From Desulfofundulus australicus DSM 11792 (GTDB lineage: Bacteria > Bacillota > Desulfotomaculia > Desulfotomaculales > Desulfovirgulaceae), in NCBI RefSeq assembly GCF_900129285.1, contig NZ_FQUW01000004.1, forward strand, positions 62,001 to 126,000: a DNA stretch of 64,000 nucleotides, in the 5' to 3' direction. A program made the translations under genes and the position numbers. The notes below the pieces were generated by a model. It was not told the DNA's origin, searched no databases, and saw only the letters and a list, made by a program, of their open reading frames with translations. Below are positions 52,436 through 61,830 of this stretch, one piece after another (within the stretch, counting starts at the first letter, position 1; each line of letters begins with the position of its first letter).

Positions 52436-55400
52436 TCACACCGCTTCCAGGGCCGCCTCCAGCATGGCCAGGAGCTGGGCCTTTTCGTAACCCTTCTGCT
52501 GGGAGGCGCCGTTGGGACAGGCGGCCACACAGGCCCCGCATCCCTGGCACAGGGCTTCGTTCACTTCGGCCACCCGCCGCAGGGGGTCTATGCTCCGGGC
52601 CTGATAGTCGCATACCTGCACGCAGACCCCGCAGCCCACGCAGACCTCTTCTTCCACCGTGGCGGTGATGGCCACGTTGGCCAGGCGGTCCCGGGCCAGC
52701 AGCGTCACCGCCCGCATGGCCGCCGCGTTGGCCTGGGTGATGCTCTCCCCCACCAGCTTGGGCGAGTGGGCCAGGCCGCACAGGTACAGCCCCTCCGCCG
52801 CAAAGTCCACCGGCCGCAGCTTCATGTGCGCTTCCAAAAAGAACCCGTCGCTGTTCAGAGGTACCTTGAACAGCTGGCTCAGCTTCCCGTTGTCTTCACC
52901 GGGCTCCACACCGGTGCTCAAAACCAGCGCGTCCGGTTCTATGGCCAGTTCCACCCCTAAAATGGGGTCGACCACCCTGACTACCAGCCCACCGCCCGCT
53001 GCTTCCACCACCGGCTTCTTCTCCCGGTCGTAGCGAATGAAGATGATCCCTTTCTGCCGGGCCTGCGTGTAATATTGCTCGTTCAACCCGTACACCCGGA
53101 TGTCCCGGTAGAGAACGTAGATGTTTACCCGGGGGTTTTTCTCCTTCAGCTTCAGGGCGTTCTTGAGGGCGTGGCTGCAGCATATGCGGCTGCAGTAGGG
53201 ACGTTCGTCGTCCCGCGACCCCACACACTGGATCATGACCACCGTGTTCAGACCCTCTACTTCCCCGCGGTAAATCCGCTCTTCCAGTTCCCGCTGCGTC
53301 ATGACCCGGTCGTGCTGACCCAGAAGGTATTCCCGCGGCCGGGCTTCCCTGGCCCCGGTGGCCAGAACCACCGCCCCGTGGTTGATCTCCACTTCCTTCT
53401 CCGGCGTCCTGATGCGGCTGTGGTAGTTCCCCGGGTAACCCCCCGCTTCCACCACTTCACTGCCCGTGTATACTTGTATCTGCGGGTGGCCGGTTACCTT
53501 CTCCACCAGCCCGGCCAGAAATTGCTGCGGGTCCGAACCCTGCAGGGTATAGTAGAGATGCCTGGCGTTTCCTCCCAGCACCGCTCCCTTTTCCACCAGG
53601 CTCACGGCAAATCCCTGTTCCGCCAGGGAGAGGGCCGCCGTCATGCCCGCCACTCCCCCGCCCACCACCAGGGCACTCTTGTTGATCCCGGTGTAGGTCT
53701 GGGCAATGGGAGCCAGCAGGCGCACCCGGGCCACGGCCATGCGCACCAGATCCCTGGCCTTTTCCGTGGCTTCTTCCGGCCGGTCCCGGTGCACCCAGGA
53801 GGAGTGCTCCCGGATGTTCACGTGCTCATACAGGTAGGGGTTCAACCCCGCTTCCCGCATGACGCCCTGGAACAGCGGCGCGTGGGTCCGTGGCGTGCAC
53901 GACGCCACCACCACCCGGTTCAAACGGTGCTCATGAATGCACTTTTTAATTTCCTCTACGCTATCCTGGGAGCAGGTGAAGAGGAATTCCCTCGCGTAGA
54001 CTACACCGGGCAGGCGTTTGGCGTACTCCACCACCTCGGGCACCCGTACCACGCTGCCGATGTTGATGCCGCAGTGGCAGACAAACACCCCCACCCGGGG
54101 CGGCTGTTTATGCACCGGTCTTTCTGGGGGGTACTCCTTGACCCGGGTCTCACTGCCCCGGGCGGCGCTCAACAACCGGGAAACGCAGCCCGCCGCCGCG
54201 CTGGCCTCGGTCACCGTCTCCGGTATGTCCTTGGGACCGGCAAAGACGCCGCCGGCAAAGATCCCCGGCACCGACGTTACCCCGGGACTGAATTCATTAA
54301 AGCGGCAGAATCCGAAAGAATCGGTTTCCACACCCAGCCGGGAGGCCAGTTCCCTGGCCTTTTCCCCAGCCGTAAAGCCCACGGAAAGGACCACCAGGTC
54401 GAATTCTTCCTCCTGCACCTGGCCGCCGGGCAAAACGTAGCGGATGCGCAGATTTCCATTGTCCGCCTCTTCCACGTTATAGATGCGGCTGCGCACAAAA
54501 CGCACGCCGTGTTCTTCTTCCGCCCGGCGGTAGTAGCGTTCAAAGTCCTTGCCGTAGGTACGCATATCCATGAAGAAGATGGTGGTCTCCAGGGGCCCGT
54601 GGCTGTGCTCCTTGGCAATTACCGCCTCCTTGATGGCGTACATGCAGCAGACCGAGGAACAGTAGTCGTGCCCCAGGCGCAGGTTGCGGGACCCCACGCA
54701 CTGGATCCAGGCAATGCGCCGGGGCTCTTTTCCGTCGGAGGGGCGCACTAGATGGCCCTGGTAGGGTCCGGAAGCGCTTAAAATGCGCTCGAACTGGATG
54801 CTGGTAACCACGTTGGGGTAACGCCCATAGCCGTAGTAGGCCAGCGCCGCCGGCTCAAAAACCTCCCCGCCGGGGCTCAAGATCACCGCCCCTACATTTA
54901 CTTCCAGTTCCTCATCCTGCATTTCGTGATCGATGGCCCGGGCCAGGCAGGCCCGCACGCATTCCTGACACTCGGAACAGACGGCGCAGTTCAGGCAGCG
55001 CTCCGCCTCTTTTTTTGCCTCCTCCGCGGTGTAGGTCCTTGCTTCCTCTACAAACCCCTTAACCCGTTCCTGCGGGTCCAGGTGAACCTCGGGCCGGGGC
55101 TCACACCGGGGTATTTCATGGAGTGCCTGGCGCAGGGGAGCAACCTTTTCTGCCGGTACCCCGAACTGGCGCCCCTCCTTTAAATCCTGCCCGGAGAGGT
55201 AACGGTGGATGGATTCGGCAGCCACCTTGCCGGCGGCAATGGCATCGATCACCGTTTTCGGCCCGGTGACACAATCTCCCCCGGCAAACACTCCGGGGAT
55301 GCCGGTGGCCAGGGTATGGGGATCGGCAGGGATGGTGCTGCCTGCCGGGATACTTTCCTTCAAGCAGGAGAGATCCGGCTGCTGCCCGGTGGCCAGGATG

Positions 55401-56863
55401 ACCATATCCGCCTCCAGGATAAACTCGCTGCCTTCCACGGGTACCGGGCGGGGACGGGCGCCGTCCCGGGCCTGCTCCAGCCGGTTTTTCACGCATTCCA
55501 TCCCCACCAGCCTGCCCTCTTCGCCGATGAAACGCACGGGGCTGGTCAGCATGACAAACCGGATGCCTTCTTCTTTAGCCGCGGCTATTTCCTCGGGGAG
55601 GGCAGTGATTTCTCCCTCGGAACGGCGGTAAACTATGAAGACCTCACCTGCACCAAGGCGTACGGCGGTACGGGCACAATCCATGGCCGTGTTGCCCCCG
55701 CCGACTACGGCCACCCGCCGCCCGACGGTAACCGGCTCGCCCAGGGCCACCCGGCGCAGGAAACTTATCCCCTGCTCTACCCCCGCCAGATCCTCCCCGG
55801 GGACACCCGGAGTAGTGCTTTTATGGGCTCCCACGGCTAGAAAAACGGCCTCGTAATCCTGCCGCAGACCTTCCAGGGTTATGTCCTTCCCCAACCGGGT
55901 ATTGAATTTGAACTCCACCCCCAGCCGGGCAAGCAGTTCCACCTCCAGGTCGACCCATTTCTTCGGCAGGCGGTATTCGGGAATACCCACCCGCATCATG
56001 CCCCCGGCCACGGGCAGCGCCTCGAAAACAGTTACCCCATAGCCCTTTTTAACCAGTTGATAGGCGGCGGAAAGGCCGGCCGGACCGGCACCCACCACGG
56101 CCACCCTTTTGCCCCGGGGCTCCTCCACCCCGGGCAGGGGAAGGGCATCGAGATTACGGTAGACCTGATCGGCAGCAAAGCGCTTTAAGGCCCTGATATT
56201 CACCGCCCCGTCCACATCCGCCCGGTGGCAGGCGGACTGGCAGGGGTGGGTGCAAACCCGCCCGCAAACGGCGGGGAAGGGATTATCACGGTAAATGGTC
56301 TGCCACGCCTCGGTATATTTTCCGACTTTAATCAGCTGCACATATCCCTGCACGTTGACCCCGGCAGGGCAGGCCGCCCGGCAGGGGGAAATGCCCCGCT
56401 TATCGATGGCGTAGGCACCGGGCGTAGCCTGGGGGAAAAGCTTGTAAATGGCCTTGCGGCTGCCCAGACCGGCGTCAAACTCACTGGCCACCTCCACCGG
56501 ACAAACCCGGGCACATTCCCCGCAGCCGGTGCATTTGGCCAGGTCCACATAACGGGCCTTTCGTTTTAAAGTGGCACGAAAATTGCCTGCCTCCCCCTGC
56601 AGGGACACCAGGCTGGTATCGGTAAGTATTTCAATGTTCAGGTGCCTTCCCGTATCCACCAGTTTCGGGGAAACGATACACATGGCGCAGTCGTTGGTGG
56701 GAAATGTTTTATCCAGCCTGACCATGGTGCCGCCAATGGCCGGCTTCTCCTCGGCCAGGTAAACCCGAAAGCCGCTTTCCGCCAGGTCCAGGGCCGACTG
56801 CATGCCGCTGATCCCGGCCCCAACCACCAGTACCGAACCGGAAACTCCGTTATTTTGCTTCAC
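52436..56863 (-). CDS. Giant HdrA-GltD-HdrA fusion flavoprotein
   Basis: A 1475-residue FAD/Fe-S protein. The order is: HdrA-type FAD motif (VVGAGISGMQSALDLAESG, about residue 14) and CTGCGECARVCP; a GltD/NfnB-like module (about 155-620) with two dinucleotide motifs (VVGAGPAGLSAAYQL, VVGGGNTAMDCARTA) and AGGDCVTGPKT; a ferredoxin-like CLNCAVCSECQEC; the rest of HdrA (IQCVGSRN..., YCSSVCC); then a second HdrA (about 900-1475) with VVGGGVAGMTAALSLAEQG, IQCVGSRDDERPYCSRICC and a C-terminal 2x[4Fe-4S] (CVGCGVCVQVC, CQGCGACVAACP). It may oxidise NAD(P)H through the GltD module and bifurcate electrons. GTG start at 56861-56863. Confidence 0.9.
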   Translation of the reverse strand: MKQNNGVSGSVLVVGAGISGMQSALDLAESGFRVYLAEEKPAIGGTMVRLDKTFPTNDCAMCIVSPKLVDTGRHLNIEILTDTSLVSLQGEAGNFRATLKRKARYVDLAKCTGCGECARVCPVEVASEFDAGLGSRKAIYKLFPQATPGAYAIDKRGISPCRAACPAGVNVQGYVQLIKVGKYTEAWQTIYRDNPFPAVCGRVCTHPCQSACHRADVDGAVNIRALKRFAADQVYRNLDALPLPGVEEPRGKRVAVVGAGPAGLSAAYQLVKKGYGVTVFEALPVAGGMMRVGIPEYRLPKKWVDLEVELLARLGVEFKFNTRLGKDITLEGLRQDYEAVFLAVGAHKSTTPGVPGEDLAGVEQGISFLRRVALGEPVTVGRRVAVVGGGNTAMDCARTAVRLGAGEVFIVYRRSEGEITALPEEIAAAKEEGIRFVMLTSPVRFIGEEGRLVGMECVKNRLEQARDGARPRPVPVEGSEFILEADMVILATGQQPDLSCLKESIPAGSTIPADPHTLATGIPGVFAGGDCVTGPKTVIDAIAAGKVAAESIHRYLSGQDLKEGRQFGVPAEKVAPLRQALHEIPRCEPRPEVHLDPQERVKGFVEEARTYTAEEAKKEAERCLNCAVCSECQECVRACLARAIDHEMQDEELEVNVGAVILSPGGEVFEPAALAYYGYGRYPNVVTSIQFERILSASGPYQGHLVRPSDGKEPRRIAWIQCVGSRNLRLGHDYCSSVCCMYAIKEAVIAKEHSHGPLETTIFFMDMRTYGKDFERYYRRAEEEHGVRFVRSRIYNVEEADNGNLRIRYVLPGGQVQEEEFDLVVLSVGFTAGEKARELASRLGVETDSFGFCRFNEFSPGVTSVPGIFAGGVFAGPKDIPETVTEASAAAGCVSRLLSAARGSETRVKEYPPERPVHKQPPRVGVFVCHCGINIGSVVRVPEVVEYAKRLPGVVYAREFLFTCSQDSVEEIKKCIHEHRLNRVVVASCTPRTHAPLFQGVMREAGLNPYLYEHVNIREHSSWVHRDRPEEATEKARDLVRMAVARVRLLAPIAQTYTGINKSALVVGGGVAGMTAALSLAEQGFAVSLVEKGAVLGGNARHLYYTLQGSDPQQFLAGLVEKVTGHPQIQVYTGSEVVEAGGYPGNYHSRIRTPEKEVEINHGAVVLATGAREARPREYLLGQHDRVMTQRELEERIYRGEVEGLNTVVMIQCVGSRDDERPYCSRICCSHALKNALKLKEKNPRVNIYVLYRDIRVYGLNEQYYTQARQKGIIFIRYDREKKPVVEAAGGGLVVRVVDPILGVELAIEPDALVLSTGVEPGEDNGKLSQLFKVPLNSDGFFLEAHMKLRPVDFAAEGLYLCGLAHSPKLVGESITQANAAAMRAVTLLARDRLANVAITATVEEEVCVGCGVCVQVCDYQARSIDPLRRVAEVNEALCQGCGACVAACPNGASQQKGYEKAQLLAMLEAALEAV

Positions 56864-56938
56864 CGGACCACACCCGCCTTGACCTGGATTAGCTTGCTTA
56901 AATATTAGCGAAATAAAACCAATAAGATTTACTTATAA

Positions 56939-56967
56939 CTTCAAATATTATTAATAATGTTTTCGCC
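56939..56967 (-). promoter_or_regulatory. Downstream operator of the hdr operon (29-bp shared element)
   Basis: On the minus strand the element starts GGCGAAAA and ends ATATTTGAAG. It matches 59455-59483 at 21 of 29 positions and lies at about +13 to +41 of the predicted transcript, a location suited to a repressor. Related GCGAAA boxes are at 57033-57038 (minus) and 56908-56913 (plus). Confidence 0.6.
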
Positions 56968-56986
56968 ATGACTAATTGGTAATCCC

Positions 56987-57016
56987 ATTATAACAAAGGG
57001 GGAAGGGGGATTTCAA
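56987..57016 (-). promoter_or_regulatory. Promoter of the hdrA-mvhD-fdhB-hdrC-hdrB operon
   Basis: TTGAAA (57011-57016) and TATAAT (56987-56992) are separated by 18 bases on the minus strand. Predicted start near 56980. The TTTGTTATAATG context is shared with the promoter at 59504. Confidence 0.75.
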
Positions 57017-57142
57017 CTATATTCCGTTAAATTTTCGCCAATATTAATTATCGTATGTACATTTTAGAAATTGGAAATATGTCCGTTAGTACTCTGGAGC
57101 CCCGGCGCTATTTTCTTGCGCTGCATAAGCCGCAAAAAAGAA

Positions 57143-57167
57143 ACCGGTGTGCTTCCTGCACACCGGT
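57143..57167 (-). terminator. Intrinsic terminator of the narI-hdrD operon
   Basis: ACCGGTGTGC-TTCCT-GCACACCGGT is a perfect 10-bp stem, followed by TTCTTTTTTG on the minus strand. A second weaker hairpin (57179-57202) lies just before it. Confidence 0.9.
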
Positions 57168-57233
57168 CAAAAAACAGTAAGGACCGGCACAGAGCCGGCC
57201 TTGATTATCCGCTATGCTGTCCGGTCACTGCCC

Positions 57234-58625
57234 TCAGCGCACCAGGGCGTTGGCCAGCAACTCGCTGACCCCGGCATAGCGCATGGGCAGCTTGTGGTAA
57301 TTGATAATCTCCCGGAACTGCGCCTTGCAGTTGGAGCAGGCGCAGGCAACGACTTTGGCCCCCGTGGCCTTGAGCTGCTCCGCCTTGAGCCTGCCGTAGG
57401 TTTCCATGCGGAACTTCAGGAAACCACCCTTTTCCATGATGGCAAAGCCGCTGCCGCCGCCGCAGCACAGGCTCATTTCCCGGTTGGGCGTCATTTCGCG
57501 GAAATCGGGGCAGCAGGCCTTCAAGATCCGGCGGGGCTCTTCAAACATTCCGCCCAGGCGGCCCAGCTTGCACGAATCATGGAAGGTAACCGGCTCCGGG
57601 TTTTTCTGCGGGTCCACTTTCAGGCGGCCTTCCCGGAGCCACCGGTCCTCCAGTTCCAGGATGCTTATCACTTCAAAGGGTCTCTCCTCGGGCGGAATCA
57701 GCCTCAGGATCAGGTACTTCAACGCCTCGAAGGCATGACCGCACTCCCCGACCACCAGCTTTTTAATCCCCAGCTTCCGGGCGGTTTCCACATGGGCTTT
57801 GATCACAGCCGAAAATTCCACGTCACTGTAAAATACACCGTAGTTAACGGCGTCGTTAATCCCCGTGTTCGGCGAGTTCAGGGTCCAGTCCACACCGGCC
57901 GCATGCATGACTTCTGCAGCACCCATTACCGTCTCCGCAAAGGCCAGGTAGTCACCGGCGTTATGCATGAGCAGGTATTCCGCACCCTCTTTATCCACCG
58001 GTATTTTAATACGATAGCCCCTGGTTTCTTCAATTTCATCCTCCAGGAATTCCACCATGTCCAGGAAGGCTGCCGTGGGCATACCGGTGGCGTTACCCAC
58101 CTTTAGCTGCAGCCGGGTGCCCTTTTCCTTCAGTTCGCCGGGGGCAATGCCAATTTCATCCAGGATCTTCCTGGCCTCCCGCACAATCACCCCGTTGTCA
58201 ATGGCCACCGGGCAGACATAAGAACAGCGCCGGCAGATGGTGCACCGGTAAACGCTTTCCGCCAGGGCGTCAAGTTTTTCTTCCGTAAGGTCTTCCGCCC
58301 CCACCAGCCAGGGGAACAGCCTCCCCGGCAGGGTGAAATACCGCTTATAGATCTTCCGCAGCATGTCGGCCCGGAAAACCGGATGGTAGATTTCCCTGCG
58401 CCCCGTGGCCTGGTAAACGGGGCAGACCTCGGCACAGGTGCCGCACTTCATGCAGGTATCCAGGGAAAGGATGTAAGGCAACCAGAAGGTCCAGTTTTCC
58501 TTCTGCTGGAGCGATTTCCGCATGGCCTGCAGGAATTTTTCCACCCGGGGCTGCCCGGGTTTTAAAACCTCATCCGGAAGGACACGGTAGTCATCAAATA
58601 CTTTTTGCGGGACTGCGGCAGACAT
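57234..58625 (-). CDS. HdrD/DsrK/TmcB-like iron-sulfur protein
   Basis: A cytoplasmic Fe-S protein of 463 residues. Two 4Fe-4S motifs (CMKCGTCAEVCP near residue 58 and CTICRRCSYVCP near 128) precede two CCG-like domains, of which the second (CCGGGSGF...CSNCKAQ) is complete and the first is degenerate (GECGHAF). This matches the catalytic subunits of DsrMK/HmeCD/TmcBC complexes. Its ATG overlaps the last base of the membrane cytochrome stop codon (TGATG), so the two form one complex exchanging electrons with menaquinone. Confidence 0.9.
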   Translation of the reverse strand: MSAAVPQKVFDDYRVLPDEVLKPGQPRVEKFLQAMRKSLQQKENWTFWLPYILSLDTCMKCGTCAEVCPVYQATGRREIYHPVFRADMLRKIYKRYFTLPGRLFPWLVGAEDLTEEKLDALAESVYRCTICRRCSYVCPVAIDNGVIVREARKILDEIGIAPGELKEKGTRLQLKVGNATGMPTAAFLDMVEFLEDEIEETRGYRIKIPVDKEGAEYLLMHNAGDYLAFAETVMGAAEVMHAAGVDWTLNSPNTGINDAVNYGVFYSDVEFSAVIKAHVETARKLGIKKLVVGECGHAFEALKYLILRLIPPEERPFEVISILELEDRWLREGRLKVDPQKNPEPVTFHDSCKLGRLGGMFEEPRRILKACCPDFREMTPNREMSLCCGGGSGFAIMEKGGFLKFRMETYGRLKAEQLKATGAKVVACACSNCKAQFREIINYHKLPMRYAGVSELLANALVR

Positions 58626-59284
58626 CAGTGAAGCTCACCCCATTTAATTTTGTGGTAGGTAAAGAACTTGACCGCAAAGTGGGCCATGCGGGTAAAGGGT
58701 ACGTAAATAAGGAACAATTCCAGCAGCAACAGCGGCACATGATAGTTGGCTACAATGGATAGAGCAGGTTTAAGGGTGAATAAGCTCAATAAATAAAACC
58801 TGACCTGGAAATCGGCCAGAAAACCGGTAAACAAACTGCTCAGGGCGAGCAGGAAGATAAAGATCAGGTTAAAATATTCCACCGGAACTGAAATTTTCCT
58901 TACCTCATCGATGAAAAGGCGCAACAATAACAGTGAAAATGAACCGGCAAGGGCCAGAACCCCGCCCAGCATGCCCAGATAGGGAGCAAACGGAAAACCT
59001 AATAGCAAAACAACCAGCCAGGTAACTACCAGATAAATACCATAGTGCATCATCAGCGAAGGCAGCCAGAATTTGCGGTTAAAAAGGTAGAGGCTGCGCA
59101 GGGTGAAAACTTCCGTCAGCATTTCTTTCAACTGTTCCGAAACAGTATGGGGATAAGGAAACAGTTCCCAGTGCAGGTTAACGGGAGCTTTCGACCAGAA
59201 AATTATTTTATATCCCAGGCCGAAAACAAAAAAAGCAACAGCAACATAGGGCATAATCGCGGCAATTAAATAGCCGAGGTCCAT
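58625..59284 (-). CDS. NarI/DsrM-like membrane cytochrome b subunit
   Basis: The 219-residue protein has five or six transmembrane helices, with His residues in helices (SLMMHYGIYLV, NYHVPLLLLE, RMAHFAVKFF) suited to heme b ligation as in NarI/DsrM/HdrE. It should link menaquinone to the adjacent HdrD-like protein. ATG at 59282-59284 has GAGGAGGGTGA upstream. Confidence 0.88.
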   Translation of the reverse strand: MDLGYLIAAIMPYVAVAFFVFGLGYKIIFWSKAPVNLHWELFPYPHTVSEQLKEMLTEVFTLRSLYLFNRKFWLPSLMMHYGIYLVVTWLVVLLLGFPFAPYLGMLGGVLALAGSFSLLLLRLFIDEVRKISVPVEYFNLIFIFLLALSSLFTGFLADFQVRFYLLSLFTLKPALSIVANYHVPLLLLELFLIYVPFTRMAHFAVKFFTYHKIKWGELH

Positions 59285-59454
59285 GGTCACCCTCCTCAAA
59301 CGTGAAGATAAGGCTTTTCAGTTAAAATTAAAATTTAAATTAAAAAATACAAGTGAGTTTTTACCTAAGCCTGCAACCCACCTGCCTTTAACCATTTTTC
59401 TCATATTTTCTCATAACAAAACCAGAAAAGTGCACCTTTAATATTTTTGAACGG

Positions 59455-59483
59455 CTTCAGATATTATTTTACATAATTTCGCT
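59455..59483 (-). promoter_or_regulatory. Downstream operator of the narI-hdrD operon (29-bp shared element)
   Basis: On the minus strand it begins AGCGAAAT and ends ATATCTGAAG, the counterpart of 56939-56967. The distance to its -10 box is 21 bases, against 20 in the hdr operon. A further GCGAAATAATG lies upstream near 59630-59642. Confidence 0.6.
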
Positions 59484-59503
59484 GTAACTTATAAAGCAAT
59501 GTC

Positions 59504-59532
59504 ATTATAACAAAGGAACAAGCGATTTGCAA
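59504..59532 (-). promoter_or_regulatory. Promoter of the narI-hdrD operon
   Basis: TTGCAA (59527-59532) and TATAAT (59504-59509) are 17 bases apart on the minus strand. The predicted start is about 210 bases before the gene, leaving a long A/T-rich leader (59285-59497) in which only the shared element is seen. Confidence 0.72.
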
Positions 59533-59672
59533 CACATTTTTGCATATAATTTGCGTTACCTGCCAATATGAACGTCTTTTCAATATATTTAGAAAAAACA
59601 CGATAATACCAGCACCTTGCGTTGATTTTAGACATTATTTCGCAAAAACATGGATAAAAGCAAGATTGCAAG

Positions 59673-59696
59673 TATAAACCCTCCCCGAAGGGAGGG
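59673..59696 (-). terminator. Hairpin terminator downstream of cooS
   Basis: CCCTCCC-TTCG-GGGAGGG followed by TTTATACTT on the minus strand, about 80 bases beyond the cooS reading frame. Confidence 0.65.
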
Positions 59697-59776
59697 ATCG
59701 TGTAGTTAAAACCGGGATCTTAACCGCAACGGCGACGGCATGGAAAAAAGCAGTGCAAAAACCAGTTTGGTGACCA

Positions 59777-61740
59777 CTAACATGGCCATCCCAGGCCGGC
59801 CCGGCGTTCGTTGATGGCCTCTATGAGCTTTTCGGCCGCGGATTCGGGGTCCGGCTCCAAAATGAAGTAACCTCCGGTCAGCCCTTTAACCTCTTCCGCA
59901 AGAATACGCTGCACCAGGGGCCCCCCCGCCACCGGGAGCATAACGCCCACGTGGGTGGGCAACCCCAGGGCCACGGCCCAGGCACCTATGGAAACGGCCT
60001 TTTCGTGCATTGCCTCAGCGCCGAGGCCACCACCGGCAGCCTGTCCAGATCCACGCCCAGGCGTCCGGCCAGCGCCGCGGCCAGGGCCGCCGCCCGGGAA
60101 TTGTCCACGCAGGAACCCACGTGAAGCACCGGTGGCAGGGGTCCACCCAGCCCGTTGGCCTCACCAATGGCCGTCAGGACAGTTTTCAGGCCGCCGCCGC
60201 ACAGCTCCTCGACGCTGGCCGGGTCCATAAACCCGTGGCGCATGAGGGCGCCTGCACTGCAGCCGCTGGCCAGCACCAGAACGTCTCGCTCCAGAAGCCT
60301 GCGGGCTGTGGTAATGAAGTTGTAATCCTGGGGAACTTTCACATTGTTGCACCCGGCGAAAAGGCATACACCCCGGATATTGCCGGCGGCAAGATGATCA
60401 ACCAGCGGCTTCAGCGGGTCGCCGGCATCGAGCCTTCCCAGGGCACTTAAAATGGCTTCGACGGAAAAACCGGCAAGCACTTTCTTTTTCATTGCCGGGA
60501 TTTCCACCGGTTTACCCCGGCGGCGGGTAAAACTTTCAATGGCCAGGCGGAGAATTTGCCGGGCGCTTTCAACGGCAGTTTCTTCGGAGAAATCAACATG
60601 CGTGGTGCCCGTGATCTTCGCCATGTCCATGGTGGTGATCACCGTCGTCCCCATGCACTCAGCCACCGTGGCCACGGCGGGCTGTATACACTGGTAGTCG
60701 AACACCATGGCATCCAGCGCCCCGGTGATGATGGCCATCTCCTGGCTCACCGAGTGGGTGCAGGGGGAGATGCCGTGGCGCATCAACACTTCATTGCCGG
60801 TGCAGCAAATACCCACCACATTAATACCTTCGGCTCCGGCTGCCCGGGCCCCGGCCTCCATCTCCTTGGCCACCAGCACTATTATGTCGGACAGTACGGG
60901 ATTGTGCCCGTGAACGGCCACATTGACGGCACCGGCCTTAAGCACGCCGAGATTGCACTCGGTAACCACGGGGGAGGGCGTGCCAAAGAGGATGTCGGAC
61001 AGGTCGGTGGCCATGTAGCAGCCGGCCAGATCTCCCAGGGCGCAGCGCAGGCCCCCCAGGAGCAGGTTGGACGCGTCGGCATCGCAGCCCATGGAGGTAC
61101 GGTGCATGATCTCCGCTATCTCGTGGTCAATACCGGCGGGAACCAGCCCGTGCCTGGAAAAAACCTCGAGGCGGCCGGGTGGCAGGACGCTGGTTACCCA
61201 TGCTACCGGCGTGTCCTTCTCATGAAAGTCCGCCAGGGCGGCCCGGGCCACGTCCAGGGCGATTTCGTTCTCCGGGCGGCCGTCTGTGGCAATGCCCAGG
61301 CGCCCGGCTACGGAGCGCAGTTTTTCCCTGTCTTTAACCAGGTAATCAGGAGCCTTGCCTTCAGCCGCCTTCTTCAGGGTATGGGCCAGGTGCTTGGCGT
61401 GGCCGGAGTGTCCCGCCGCCCCGGCGGCAATGGCCCGGTCCAGCCCCCGGGCAACGATTACGTCGGCAGTGGCGCCGCAGATGCCCACCCTGGGCTCACG
61501 GCCCGAGGGATTGATGCGGCACGGCCCCTGCAAGCAGTGGCGGCAGCACAGGCCGCCTTCACCAAACTTGCACAGGGGGCGCATGGCCTGATAGCGGTCC
61601 CACACGGTCTGGGTCCCTTCCCGCGCAGCCTTCTCCAGCATCTGCTGTACGGCGGGGTCGGTGGATTTTTTGCCGTGGTCGGCTCCGGCACTTCCACCCT
61701 TTAGAGAATTCGTTTCAGCGTTTCCTGTTAAATCAGACAT
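59777..61740 (-). pseudogene. cooS: Carbon monoxide dehydrogenase catalytic subunit CooS, frameshifted
   Basis: A Ni-Fe-S CO dehydrogenase. The frame from ATG 61740 contains CKFGEGGLCCRHCLQGPC (B/D clusters), VHGHNP (C-cluster His), GICCTGNE, FAGCNN, ASGCSAG and HVGSCVDNSR, then reads PVVASA and drifts into LRQCTKRPFP, stop at 59986. The expected continuation, MHEKAVSIGAWAVALGLPTHVGV to stop 59777, lies in another frame. One missing base near 60017-60024 (GCGCTGAGG where GCGCCTGAGG is expected) explains it. The break falls just before the MHEK motif with the catalytic Lys (Lys563 in Carboxydothermus CODH-II), so the truncated product should be inactive. It may be a real mutation or a sequencing error. 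Confidence 0.9.
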
Positions 61741-61779
61741 TTTAAAGCCCCCCCCTTGCCCTTAATTGGAGTAGTTATT

Positions 61780-61822
61780 AGTATAGCTAAGGGGGGTTGT
61801 AATTTCCGTAAAACATTTTACG
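61780..61822 (-). promoter_or_regulatory. cooS promoter with CRP-type palindrome at -41.5
   Basis: CGTAAAA-CA-TTTTACG (61807-61822) is a perfect palindrome. On the minus strand TATACT (61780-61785) is the likely -10 box, with no -35 match. With +1 at 61773 the palindrome centre (61814.5) falls at -41.5, the standard class II activator position. Confidence 0.65.
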
Positions 61823-61830
61823 TTTTTTAA

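Noticed and set aside
60008-60024. Programmed frameshift in cooS
   Set aside because: No A/T-rich slippery heptamer, internal Shine-Dalgarno or downstream pseudoknot was seen, and other CooS proteins are made from one frame.
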